Positions 15,789-24,200 of a stretch of 32,871 nucleotides of DNA are shown piece after piece (positions within the stretch are counted from its first letter, which is position 1; every line of letters begins with the position of its first letter). Source of the DNA: an uncultured Clostridia bacterium (GTDB lineage Bacteria; Bacillota; Clostridia; TANB77; CAG-508). The stretch lies in the NCBI GenBank assembly GCA_934162535.1, contig CAKPJC010000019.1:1-32871 (forward strand), in the 5' to 3' direction. Below the pieces are notes generated by a model, which did not search any database, had not been told where the DNA came from, and worked only from the letters and a program-made list of their open reading frames with translations. Both the position numbers and the translations under genes were made by a program.

Positions 15789-16307
15789 TTATGGCTTATA
15801 CAGTCTAGGACTTCCATCCGAATTCAGCAATATAGAAGTTCCAAATGCTGCTGCTACAGTGTTGTAGTCTCTTACCAATGCGTACATAACATAGGTTTCA
15901 GAATCATATAAAATATAGGTTTCGAGGTGACTGTCTTTCTTGTCGTGTGTATCACTTAATAAAATTAGAGTTCCTACATTTTCATTTTCTGAGTTATACA
16001 ATCTGGGCATACCATTTGCATCAACCAGATTAAAGAATCCAAATGCTGCTGCTACGGAGTTGTAGTCTCTTACTAATGCATACATAACATGGGTTTCAGA
16101 ATCGTATAAAATATAGGTTTCAAAGTAGCTGTCTTTTTTATCGTGTGTATTACTCAGTAAAATTAAGCCTGCAACCGTATTGTCTTCCTGAATGCTTGGT
16201 TCGTATGTTAGGGCACTAGTCTCTGCATTAGAGTTTTCACAACCTGAACATAACACTAAAATGAGAGCGAGGGTGATAATAATCACAAGAGAATTTTTTC
16301 TAGTCAT
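15789..16307 (-). CDS. Lipoprotein with two near-identical tandem repeats
   Basis: 172 residues starting MTRKNSLVIIITLALILVLC, with a lipobox LCSGC giving a lipid-anchored mature protein. Two units of about 60 residues follow; both share THDKKDS, ETYILYDSET, VMYALVRDYN, VAAAFG and G(M/S)PRLY. The unit (T-x-V-x-Y-x-L...LxDxxGxPRLY) resembles DUF6440-type domains, which is a tentative call. The repeats are also very similar as DNA (15841-15968 and 16039-16166), implying a recent duplication. Codon choice (GCT, GTC, CTG-rich stretches) is less AT-biased than the neighbours, hinting at transfer. I start at 16307, where GGAGG is well placed, rather than at an upstream ATG of the open frame. It is next to tRNA-Leu. 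Confidence 0.75.
   Translation of the reverse strand: MTRKNSLVIIITLALILVLCSGCENSNAETSALTYEPSIQEDNTVAGLILLSNTHDKKDSYFETYILYDSETHVMYALVRDYNSVAAAFGFFNLVDANGMPRLYNSENENVGTLILLSDTHDKKDSHLETYILYDSETYVMYALVRDYNTVAAAFGTSILLNSDGSPRLYKP
15841..15968 (-). repeat. Tandem duplication unit A inside the lipoprotein gene
   Basis: Pairs with 16039-16166. The two copies align base for base over most of their length, with scattered mostly transition differences. Confidence 0.8.
16039..16166 (-). repeat. Tandem duplication unit B inside the lipoprotein gene
   Basis: Second copy of the unit at 15841-15968; both contain CCAAATGCTGCTGCTAC and the segment encoding ETYILYDSET on the minus strand. Confidence 0.8.
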
Positions 16308-16324
16308 AATAATTCCTCCTATTA

Positions 16325-16344
16325 CTATACAATGTACTGTATAG
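16325..16344. promoter_or_regulatory. Inverted repeat in the lipoprotein leader
   Basis: CTATACA (16325-16331), 6-nt spacer, TGTATAG (16338-16344). It lies just upstream of the ribosome binding site, so it may act as an operator or an RNA hairpin. Confidence 0.35.
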
Positions 16345-16398
16345 ATTTCAAATTGACACAATTATTGTATTTCGCTGTGCCCACAAAAATTTAATTAT

Positions 16399-16427
16399 AT
16401 TATAGTATTTTTTACGTAAATTTGCAA
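16399..16427 (-). promoter_or_regulatory. Promoter of the lipoprotein gene
   Basis: Minus strand: TTGCAA (16422-16427), 17-nt spacer, TATAAT (16399-16404), leaving an 85-90 nt leader. Confidence 0.55.
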
Positions 16428-16449
16428 GTCTTACAATTACAAAAGAAAA

Positions 16450-16471
16450 AATCAACCATTTCTGGTTGATT
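16450..16471 (-). terminator. tRNA-Leu terminator
   Basis: Minus strand: AATCAACCA, GAAA tetraloop, TGGTTGATT, then TTTTTC. A second hairpin (TCTGTTC/GAACAGA, 16482-16504) lies between it and the tRNA. Confidence 0.8.
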
Positions 16472-16512
16472 TCTGTATCCATCTGTTCAATTAGTTAGAA
16501 CAGATACGTCAT

Positions 16513-16595
16513 TGGTGCCGTTGGTGGGACTCGAACCCACATGGTTTCCCGCTGGATTTTGAGTCCAGTGCGTCTGCCAGTTCCGCCACAACGGC
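16513..16595 (-). tRNA. tRNA-Leu (anticodon CAA)
   Basis: On the minus strand the acceptor arm GCCGTTG pairs with CAACGGC, followed by discriminator A and an encoded CCA. The anticodon arm is CTGGA-CTCAAAA-TCCAG, giving anticodon CAA, which reads TTG. The T arm GTGGG-TTCGAGT-CCCAC is canonical. The extra arm is longer than in class I tRNAs, as in tRNA-Leu. Length including CCA is 83 nt. Confidence 0.95.
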
Positions 16596-16701
16596 AAATT
16601 AAAATTACATTTTATATATTAACATACAATTCTATTTTTGTCCATACACAGAAATCAAAAAAATAAAATACTTAAATATTTAATATTTTTAGATTAGATT
16701 A

Positions 16702-16730
16702 TTTACAAAAAAACAAAAAGAGTATATTAT
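16702..16730 (+). promoter_or_regulatory. Promoter of the DnaB-like gene
   Basis: TTTACA (16702-16707), 17-nt spacer, TATTAT (16725-16730), with a leader of about 90 nt in which no known riboswitch was recognised. Confidence 0.55.
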
Positions 16731-16826
16731 AGTGATGACTATAAAGAGAGACAATGCTGGAGAAGAAACTGTCAGCTAAAATTTAAGAAGGACATTTAAA
16801 ACAAAAATTTTAGGAGGAATGGAAAA

Positions 16827-18605
16827 ATGACTGTAAATGAATTAATAAAATTAATAGAAAGAATAAAAATAACAGAAGAAAATAAACAAGAAATAGCAAA
16901 TATAAAAGAATTAATCGAAAGTCAAAAATATGCAGACGCAGTTAGAGCATTAAGCAAATTGAAAGAAAAAGGAAAAGTAAAATTTATTTCATCACCATTT
17001 GTAGAAAAGAAAGAGGAAAAAATATTTGAAGTAGAACAAGAAAAAGAAGAAATTGAAGATGATGAAGAATACGAAAACGAAGTAGAGGAGGATGACAATA
17101 TATATCCTAAACAATTATCAAATATAAAACTTGAGGAAGAATATATAGGACTACTACTTGATAATCCAAAAGCAATATCAATGTATTACATATTACATGA
17201 TGACTGTTACTTTGAAAGTGAAAAACTTTTAAATATATATAAAAGCATATTATTTACGGAGGGACAAGCATATGCACCACAAATAGCAAAAAATGATTAT
17301 AATTTTCCTAAAGAAGATGCAGATACATATCATACAAAAAAAGAGCTAAAAGAAAAAGCTAAAAGAGGAAAATATGATTTTGAAAAAGTATATACATCAT
17401 TAGCAAAATTATTTATAATAAGAAAATATTACTTAACAAGTCCTATGAAAGAAACAAAAGAAAAAATAATGGACATTCTAAATTATGAATTGTATAATCA
17501 AATGACAGTACAAGAAGTAAAAGATGCAATAGATCAAATAACGGCAACAGAAAAATTCAAAAGATCAATATTAAATAACAATATAACCAACTTTTTATTA
17601 GCTGGTGAAAATAGTTTAACAAGTGGACTTGAATTACCATTCCCAATACTTAGTAGTGTATTCAAAGGTGTTAGAAGAGGAGAAACAATGGCATATGCTA
17701 TGCCATCAAACTCTGGAAAAAGTAGATTTACAATAAATGTTGCATCATATTTGTCATTTATACATAATAAAAAAGTATTAATAATATCTAATGAAATGTC
17801 AGAAGAAAAAATGAAGTTATGTTTAATAACAACAGTTATAAACAATCCAGAGATTCAAAAATTACATAAGCAAAATCTATCTAAAACAGAGGGAGAACTA
17901 TTAGAATTCAAGTTTAGACCAGATGAGGGAAAAAAAGTTGAAACAGATGAAGAAGGCTTTATAAAAAGACATGAAGGCGAAAGTCAAATAGAATTTTCAA
18001 AAAGACTTGTAGAATTGTCAACTGAATTTAATAAAACAATAGCAGTTACAGAATGGCTTGACAAACAAATAAACAATTCAATATATTTTGTAAACATAAC
18101 AAATCATACAAATGAAGAACTTGAAAAAGTAATTTTAAATTATTATTATAAAGAAAAAATAGAATATATATTTTATGATACATTAAAAACAGATACAGAA
18201 CATATAGGAAATGGGGAAGCGGTTAAGAAAACAGCAACAATCCTTTCAAACTTAGCACAAAATTTAGGAATATTTATAGCTTCATCATTACAGCTAACAG
18301 AAAATACAACTTTACCATTAAATCTTAATGTAAATGATTTATCAGCAAGTAGAACTGTAAAAGAAGTACTAGATACTTTATGCTTAATGAAACAAATCCA
18401 TAATGAGGAACTTGATAAATACGAATATTCGTTAGAAGAAGAAGGAATAAAATTCTTTGAACTAAAAAGAGAAAAAGACCCAAATGTTAGATATTATGCA
18501 TGTGTTGTTGATAAAAATAGGGCGGGAGCTAAACCTAAAGTAGTATTTAAACTAAACTTAGCATATAACATGTGGGAAGAACTAGGATATTTGAGACTAA
18601 AATAA
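16827..18605 (+). CDS. DnaB-like replicative helicase paralogue
   Basis: 592 residues. An N-terminal helical, acidic part (1-95) is followed by a region resembling the DnaB N-terminal domain (about 100-150, LEEEYIGLLLDNPKAISMY...LLNIYKSIL). The C-terminal half is a RecA/DnaB-type ATPase: FKGVRRGETMAYAMPSNSGK with Walker A at 291-299, SNEMSEEKM (321-329, cf. SLEMS in DnaB), Walker B IEYIFYDTL (445-453), SSLQLTEN (487-492), a SRTVKEVLDTLCLM stretch near 508, and VDKNRAGAKPKVVF, which matches the KNRNG arginine-finger region of DnaB. About 100 residues are inserted between the first motifs and Walker B. The Walker A first residue is Ala instead of Gly. GGAGG precedes the ATG. It is upstream of spoIIID, not of replication genes, and no phage genes surround it. 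Role unknown. Confidence 0.72.
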   Translation: MTVNELIKLIERIKITEENKQEIANIKELIESQKYADAVRALSKLKEKGKVKFISSPFVEKKEEKIFEVEQEKEEIEDDEEYENEVEEDDNIYPKQLSNIKLEEEYIGLLLDNPKAISMYYILHDDCYFESEKLLNIYKSILFTEGQAYAPQIAKNDYNFPKEDADTYHTKKELKEKAKRGKYDFEKVYTSLAKLFIIRKYYLTSPMKETKEKIMDILNYELYNQMTVQEVKDAIDQITATEKFKRSILNNNITNFLLAGENSLTSGLELPFPILSSVFKGVRRGETMAYAMPSNSGKSRFTINVASYLSFIHNKKVLIISNEMSEEKMKLCLITTVINNPEIQKLHKQNLSKTEGELLEFKFRPDEGKKVETDEEGFIKRHEGESQIEFSKRLVELSTEFNKTIAVTEWLDKQINNSIYFVNITNHTNEELEKVILNYYYKEKIEYIFYDTLKTDTEHIGNGEAVKKTATILSNLAQNLGIFIASSLQLTENTTLPLNLNVNDLSASRTVKEVLDTLCLMKQIHNEELDKYEYSLEEEGIKFFELKREKDPNVRYYACVVDKNRAGAKPKVVFKLNLAYNMWEELGYLRLK

Positions 18606-18626
18606 AAAAATGTACTAATAATATTT

Positions 18627-18663
18627 CCATTTGAATACAATTAAACAAAAGTAATTCAAATGG
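18627..18663 (+). promoter_or_regulatory. Hairpin overlapping the spoIIID ribosome binding site
   Basis: Perfect 10-bp arms CCATTTGAAT (18627-18636) and ATTCAAATGG (18654-18663) with a 17-nt loop. The last G residues belong to the GGGGG that precedes the spoIIID ATG. It could be the terminator of the upstream gene, or limit spoIIID translation. Confidence 0.45.
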
Positions 18664-18672
18664 GGGTTCAGG

Positions 18673-18921
18673 ATGAGAGAAATATCAATAGAAGATCGTG
18701 CGATACACTTAGCACAATATATTATAGATTCAAAAGACACTGTAAGAGGAACGGCAAAAAAATTTGGAATAAGTAAAAGTACAGTACACAAAGACATAAC
18801 TGAAAGACTAGAAAAAATAAATCCACAACTTGCAAAAGATGTAAGAGAAATCTTAAATGAAAATAAAGCTGAAAGACATATAAGAGGTGGAATGGCAACA
18901 AAATTAAAATATATGAAATAA
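18673..18921 (+). CDS. spoIIID: Sporulation transcriptional regulator SpoIIID
   Basis: SpoIIID is a small DNA-binding protein that modulates mother-cell genes during endospore formation, including the switch from sigma-E to sigma-K. The 82-residue product starts REISIEDRAIHLAQYIIDSK and has a helix-turn-helix at about 23-45 (TVRGTAKKFGISKSTVHKDI), then LEKINPQLAKDVREIL and the basic tail RHIRGGMATKLKY, all typical of the family. It is slightly shorter than the Bacillus protein. ispE starts 14 nt downstream, so the two are probably co-transcribed. Its presence supports a spore-forming host. Confidence 0.96.
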   Translation: MREISIEDRAIHLAQYIIDSKDTVRGTAKKFGISKSTVHKDITERLEKINPQLAKDVREILNENKAERHIRGGMATKLKYMK

Positions 18922-18935
18922 TAAAGGTGAAAAAA

Positions 18936-19790
18936 ATGGAAAAAACGTACATAAAGGCAAGAGCAAAAATAAATTTAAGTTTAGAAGTATTAGAAAAAAG
19001 ACAAGACGGATACCATAACATAAAGTCTGTATTTCAAAAAATAAGTTTATATGATGAAATATATATAGAAAAAATCAAGGAAAACAAAATAATAATAGAA
19101 ACAAACATAAACGAAATAAAAAATGAAGAAAACATAATATATAAAGCATATGAAAAGTTAAAAAGCAAATATAATCAGATAACAGGGATAAAAGTAAAAT
19201 TAAACAAAAGGATACCAATACAAGCAGGAATGGCAGGAGGAAGTACTGACTGTGCAAGCTTTTTAATAAGTATGAACAAATTATTCAAATTAGAAATGTC
19301 ACAAAGCAAAATAGAAGAAATAGGAAAAGAACTAGGAGCAGATGTAATACCATGTTTATATGATGGTACAACATTTGTGGAGGGAATAGGAGAAAAAGTA
19401 ACAAAATTAGAAACAAAAGTAAAATATTATATATTAGTAATAAAACCTAAGATGTCATGTAATACAAAAGAAATGTACAAAAGATTAGATGAAATAGGTT
19501 ATAAAAACCAGGAGAACAAAACTGAAAAAATAATAGAAGCACTGCAAGAAAATAACATAGAAAAACTTGCAAATAACTTATATAATATTTTTGAAATAGC
19601 AATTGATAATCAGAACATACTAAATGAGATAAAAAACAAGCTAAGAGAAGAAGGAGCACTGGGGACACTACTAACTGGGAGTGGAGCATGTATATATGGA
19701 ATATATGAAGACAAAAGAAAAATAAGAAATGCATATAAAGAACTGAAAGATAAATATGAAACATATATATGTGTTCCATATAGTAAATAA
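18936..19790 (+). CDS. ispE: 4-diphosphocytidyl-2-C-methyl-D-erythritol kinase
   Basis: Cytosolic GHMP-family kinase that phosphorylates 4-diphosphocytidyl-2-C-methylerythritol in the MEP isoprenoid pathway. The 284-residue product has the catalytic K11 in ARAKINLSLEV, QDGYHNIKSVFQ (23-34), the glycine-rich ATP loop PIQAGMAGGSTD (94-105), D136 in GADVIPC and LLTGSGAC near the C-terminus. I start at ATG 18936, since AAAGGTG is well placed before it; the in-frame GTG at 18927 is part of the binding site. An ispE next to a sporulation regulator is common in clostridia. Confidence 0.96.
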   Translation: MEKTYIKARAKINLSLEVLEKRQDGYHNIKSVFQKISLYDEIYIEKIKENKIIIETNINEIKNEENIIYKAYEKLKSKYNQITGIKVKLNKRIPIQAGMAGGSTDCASFLISMNKLFKLEMSQSKIEEIGKELGADVIPCLYDGTTFVEGIGEKVTKLETKVKYYILVIKPKMSCNTKEMYKRLDEIGYKNQENKTEKIIEALQENNIEKLANNLYNIFEIAIDNQNILNEIKNKLREEGALGTLLTGSGACIYGIYEDKRKIRNAYKELKDKYETYICVPYSK

Positions 19791-19805
19791 AAATCTGAAA
19801 ATTGC

Positions 19806-19834
19806 TTGCATTTTCATTACATAAATATTACAAT
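19806..19834 (+). promoter_or_regulatory. Promoter of the DUF3298-like gene
   Basis: TTGCAT (19806-19811), 17-nt spacer, TACAAT (19829-19834), 65 nt before the start codon. Confidence 0.6.
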
Positions 19835-19899
19835 ATAAATAGTAGAAAAAGTTACAAAAAATTCTAAAAAACTTAAAATCATTGAAAGGAATGATAAAA

Positions 19900-20748
19900 A
19901 TGAAAGCAGTAATTGAAGATAATAAAATGAGTAATAAGCTAAAAGTATTTTATATGTTTATAATATCAATATGTGTAATAGCATTAATTGTAGGAATAGT
20001 ATTGCAGGTACAAACAGAAAAGAAACAAGAACAAGAAAAACAAACAGAAAAAATAAGTGAAGAACAATTAACAAATTTAAAAAGTGACTTCAAAAATATA
20101 TTTGAAAACAAAGTAAACTATTTAAAAAATAACAACTATAAAATAGAAAAAATAAATCAAGAAAAAGAAATAGTATATTCTGGATATCAAAACAATGAAA
20201 ATAAACTAAGCAGTTATGAATTAGATGTCAACATACCATACATAAATATAAAAAATGAACAAATAGAAAAATATAATAATGAGATAAAAGACATATTTGA
20301 GAAAAAAGCAAAAAATGTACTAAACAGTAATAATAACAACACAATATATACTGTAAAATATAGTGCATATGTAACAAACAATATATTGTCATTAGTTATA
20401 AGATCAACATTAAAAGAAGACAGTAATCCACAAAGAGATATAATACAAACATATAACTATGACTTGACAAGCCAAAAAGAATGTACAATGGAAGATTTAT
20501 TAGAACTTAGAGGAATAACAAAACAACAAGCAAATCAAAAAATAAAACAAGAGATAGAAAGTGTACAAAAAACAATTCAAGGGTTGGAAGACTTAGGATT
20601 AAGTGTTTATGCAAGAGATCCAAAGAGCGATATATATAGTATAAATAATGTAACAGAATATTTTATAGGTCAAAACAATGCATTATATATAATATTTGCA
20701 TATGGAAATGAAAATAATACTAGTGAAATGGATATAGTAGTAATGTAA
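19900..20748 (+). CDS. Membrane-anchored protein, DUF3298-like, function unknown
   Basis: 282 residues. One membrane segment at about 13-36 (VFYMFIISICVIALIVGIVL) is followed by a Gln/Glu/Lys-rich helix and an extracellular domain. The domain has alternating strands: SSYELDVNIPYINI, a helix ending KKAKNVLN, then TIYTVKYSAYVTNNILSLVI, IIQTYNYDLTSQKECTMEDLL and a C-terminal YFIGQNNALYIIFAYG. This arrangement resembles the DUF4163/DUF3298 modules of RsiV and PdaC-type proteins, but the match is by pattern only and no catalytic residue is seen. I start at 19900 because GAAAGGA at 19884-19890 is too close to the in-frame ATG 19891. It is separate from ispE by a promoter. Confidence 0.6.
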   Translation: MKAVIEDNKMSNKLKVFYMFIISICVIALIVGIVLQVQTEKKQEQEKQTEKISEEQLTNLKSDFKNIFENKVNYLKNNNYKIEKINQEKEIVYSGYQNNENKLSSYELDVNIPYINIKNEQIEKYNNEIKDIFEKKAKNVLNSNNNNTIYTVKYSAYVTNNILSLVIRSTLKEDSNPQRDIIQTYNYDLTSQKECTMEDLLELRGITKQQANQKIKQEIESVQKTIQGLEDLGLSVYARDPKSDIYSINNVTEYFIGQNNALYIIFAYGNENNTSEMDIVVM

Positions 20749-20886
20749 GAATAAAGTTACGTGGTCGTTCTTACGTCATCATATAAACAAAGAAAAACTT
20801 TTTTCATGTCTTTAGATTAATTGAAAAAGTAAAATCTATTTAGAAAAAGTAAAAGAAAGTTACCGATAAAAAGATATTTAAAAGCA

Positions 20887-20925
20887 AAAAATCACAATAA
20901 AATTATTGATTTTATTGTGATTTTT
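20887..20925 (+). terminator. Strong terminator after the DUF3298-like gene
   Basis: Perfect 17-bp stem AAAAATCACAATAAAAT (20887-20903) and its complement (20909-20925) around a 5-nt loop; both sides are A/T-flanked, so it can work in both directions. Confidence 0.8.
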
Positions 20926-21220
20926 ATGTAAAATGAAGATATAATTTTAACTTAAACACTTTTTAGAGGGGGAAAATCTCCTATACCTGATTTTTTGAAT
21001 TTGTTTTATTAATTCTCATTGGCAAACCTCCAAAAAGATTATAACACTTACGGCAGACTTACGTAATACTTTTTAAGAATATTTGATTAAAAAATAAGCA
21101 TTTTTAATTCTTCTCAAATTTTTAGATATTTAAAAGTATTTAAAACCCGATATTTTACAAATTAGCTGTTTTAAAATAATTTATTTCCACAAAAAACCGA
21201 AACTAAAACAACATTACTTA

Positions 21221-21250
21221 TTGACATTATATTACAGTATGCTCTATACT
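21221..21250 (+). promoter_or_regulatory. Promoter of the large surface protein gene
   Basis: TTGACA (21221-21226), 18-nt spacer, TATACT (21245-21250), 41 nt before the start codon. Confidence 0.7.
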
Positions 21251-21291
21251 ATATATGGATATACAATAGATAAAAAAAAGGGGGATATATT

Positions 21292-24200
21292 ATGAAAAAG
21301 AAACGAATGATAATTGCAATAATGATAGTTGCTATATTATTATTAATTACAGGAATTACAATATTTAGAATCAAACTCAAAAATGAGGTTAGTTCCAATG
21401 CTACGGAAATAAGTAATAATAATTCTAATAACAATATTGACTTACCACAAATAGAAGTCATTCTAAAATCATCAAACTCATATAATGAGGAATATGCCTC
21501 ATTTAATACGCAAGAGCTTCAAAAAATTATGGATAAACTATCAGATGAAGGTGGTGGAACAATTCATATTTCTTCAGGTACATATTATTTTAAGTCTGCA
21601 GGAATGAATACTGCTAAAACAGAAGATTATGCTATAAAATGTAGAGATAATATAACAATAATAGGAGATGGAACAAACGATAATTCAGGAACAATATTAA
21701 AACCATATGGTGTAACAAGTATTGGCTTAGATATGTTTTATTTTAATGATTATTCAGACACGGGAAATGGAAATTATCTAGTAAATGCCGATTTTAGGAA
21801 CTTTATTATAGATGGAGCAGATGCAAAAACACAGCAATATACTACTGCAGGTAAAGGATTTATGATTAATATATTAAGAGATTGCGACTGGGAAAATGTT
21901 AAAGTAATGAATACTGATGCTACTGGCTTTGGAATGGACTGCCCAATTAATTGTACAATAACTAGATGTGTTGCAATTAATTGTGGAAAAGCAGCAACAA
22001 CAAATAGCGCAGGAGCTTCAGGATTTGGAATAGGAACAGGGTATAGTGATCAAGAATATATGCATATAAAAGATTGTATTTCAACAGGAAACAAAAAATT
22101 CGGTTTCTTTTTTGAACATCAGGGAAGATTTAATGATCAAAAATATAAGGCATCAAGAAGTAATGGCTTTGTAGTATCTAACTGTATGGCAAGTGGAAAC
22201 TTATATGACATAGGTGGTAACAGAGCAAATGATGTTACATATGAAAATTGTACTGCTGATACTTATTTTCAATTTGAAAATAATTCAAGAAGGATACATT
22301 TGATAAATTGTAAAGCAAACATAGAATATTCAGATGTTACAGATAGTTCAGAGTATTATTATGAACCAATTTATTGGGCTCTTAATAAAGGAATTACTTT
22401 AGGAGTTTCAGAAACAGAGTTTGCTCCAAATCAACAATGTACAAGAATGCAAGCAATAACATTTTTATGGAGAATGGGTGAATTACAAGGGGATGTTGTG
22501 TATGGTAGGACCCCATATATAGAAACAGGATTCGAAGATGTTGATGGAAGCGATGAATATGCATGTGCAGTAAAGTGGGCAGAAGATAAGGCAATCATAG
22601 ATGGAGTATCTTCAAATGTATTGAAACCAGAAACAGAATGTACAAGAGCAGCAGCAATTACAATGCTATGGAGATATGCGGGAAGACCATATGCAAGAGG
22701 AACTAATAATTATATAGATGTTGAAGAAGATTCTTGGTATGAGGATGCAGTTAATTGGGGGGATTCAGAAGGAATAATAAATGGAATGACAGAAGATACA
22801 TTTGAACCCAATAGAATATGTAAAAGAGCTGATATAATTACAATGCTATATAGATATTCTATGAGAGAAAATGAGTTTAATATTACATATAATCTTAATG
22901 GGGGAACTAGTAGAGAAGGAAATCCTGATACGTATGTAGCAGGGGAAGATAGCTTTGATATTAGTAATCCAATGAAAGATGGGTATGCATTTGAAGGATG
23001 GACAGGCAGTTGCTATTCATCTGAAGGTTATATAGGAGTAAATAATTATTCTCCTATACAAAATGCTAGAGTTATGTCAAGAGATAGAGGGCATAAAGCT
23101 TATTCAGCTAATTGGAAGGCAAATAGTTATACAATTTCATTTAATCCTAATAGTGGCTCAGGAAGTATGAATGATCAGAGTTTATCATATGATTCTTCAA
23201 GACCACTGTTAGAAAATACATTTATGAAAGATGGATATGTATTTGAAAAATGGAATACTAGTCCAAATGGAACAGGAAAAGACTATAATGATAAGGAGAT
23301 AGTATGTAATTTAACTAATGTCGATGGTAAAAAGATAACATTATATGCGCAGTGGATTAAAATAAAGGAAGAAAATAGAATTGAATATACTGTTGAACAT
23401 TATAAAGAAGAATTAAATGGGGAATATAGATTAGCCGAAACCCAAACATTAATAACCCAAAAGGGTAGCAAAGTAACACCAGAAGTTAAAAATTATACAG
23501 GATTTAGAGCTCCTAACAAGATAACACAATTAATAAGTGATGAAGGAACTATAATAAGATATCAATATACAAGGAATTCATATAAAGTTACAATAACAAA
23601 AGGAGATAATATAGAAAGTGCATCAGGTGATGGAACATACAGGTTTGAGCAAAACGTAAAATTATATGCAAGTGCAAAAAGAGGTTATGGAAATATCAAA
23701 TGGAGTGGAAATAAAAATACTGATGAATTTACTATGCCAGCTAATGATGTGAATATTAATGTAGATGCTTCAAAAGTAATGTATAAAATAACATATGATT
23801 TAGATGGTGGATATGTATCTGGAAATTTAAATGAATATGATGAAAATACACCTTCATTTAAATTAAATAATCCTACAAAGAGAGGATATACATTTATAGG
23901 CTGGACAGGAAGTAATGGAACTGTGCCTCAAAGTGATGTAACAATATTAATGGGTTCAAGTGGTAATCTACAGTATAAAGCAAATTGGAAGAAAATTGAA
24001 GAAGAGCTAAAAAAAGAATATTCTATTACAATAACAAAAGGAGATAACATAGAAAGTGTATCAGGTGATGCAACTTATGAAAAGGGACAAAAAGTTACAT
24101 TGACAGCAATCCCTAAAAAGGGGTATGGAAATATTGAATGGAGCGGGGATAAAATAGTAAATCAGTTTTACATGCCTGATAGAAACTTGAATATTGCAGT

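Larger units (their letters stand above)
20749..21291. other. 543-bp intergenic region
   Basis: No convincing gene. It holds a strong terminator (20887-20925) and the promoter of the next gene (21221-21250). On the minus strand a GGAGG with a 12-codon ORF (20981-21019) and a TATAAT (21038-21043) look like a gene start without a gene, possibly a relic. A direct repeat ACTTACG...ACTTACG with 11-bp period lies at 21045-21062. Confidence 0.5.

Noticed and set aside
16731..16826. Riboswitch or T-box in the leader of the DnaB-like gene
   Set aside because: No T-box motif, no specifier-like stem and only short weak pairings were seen.
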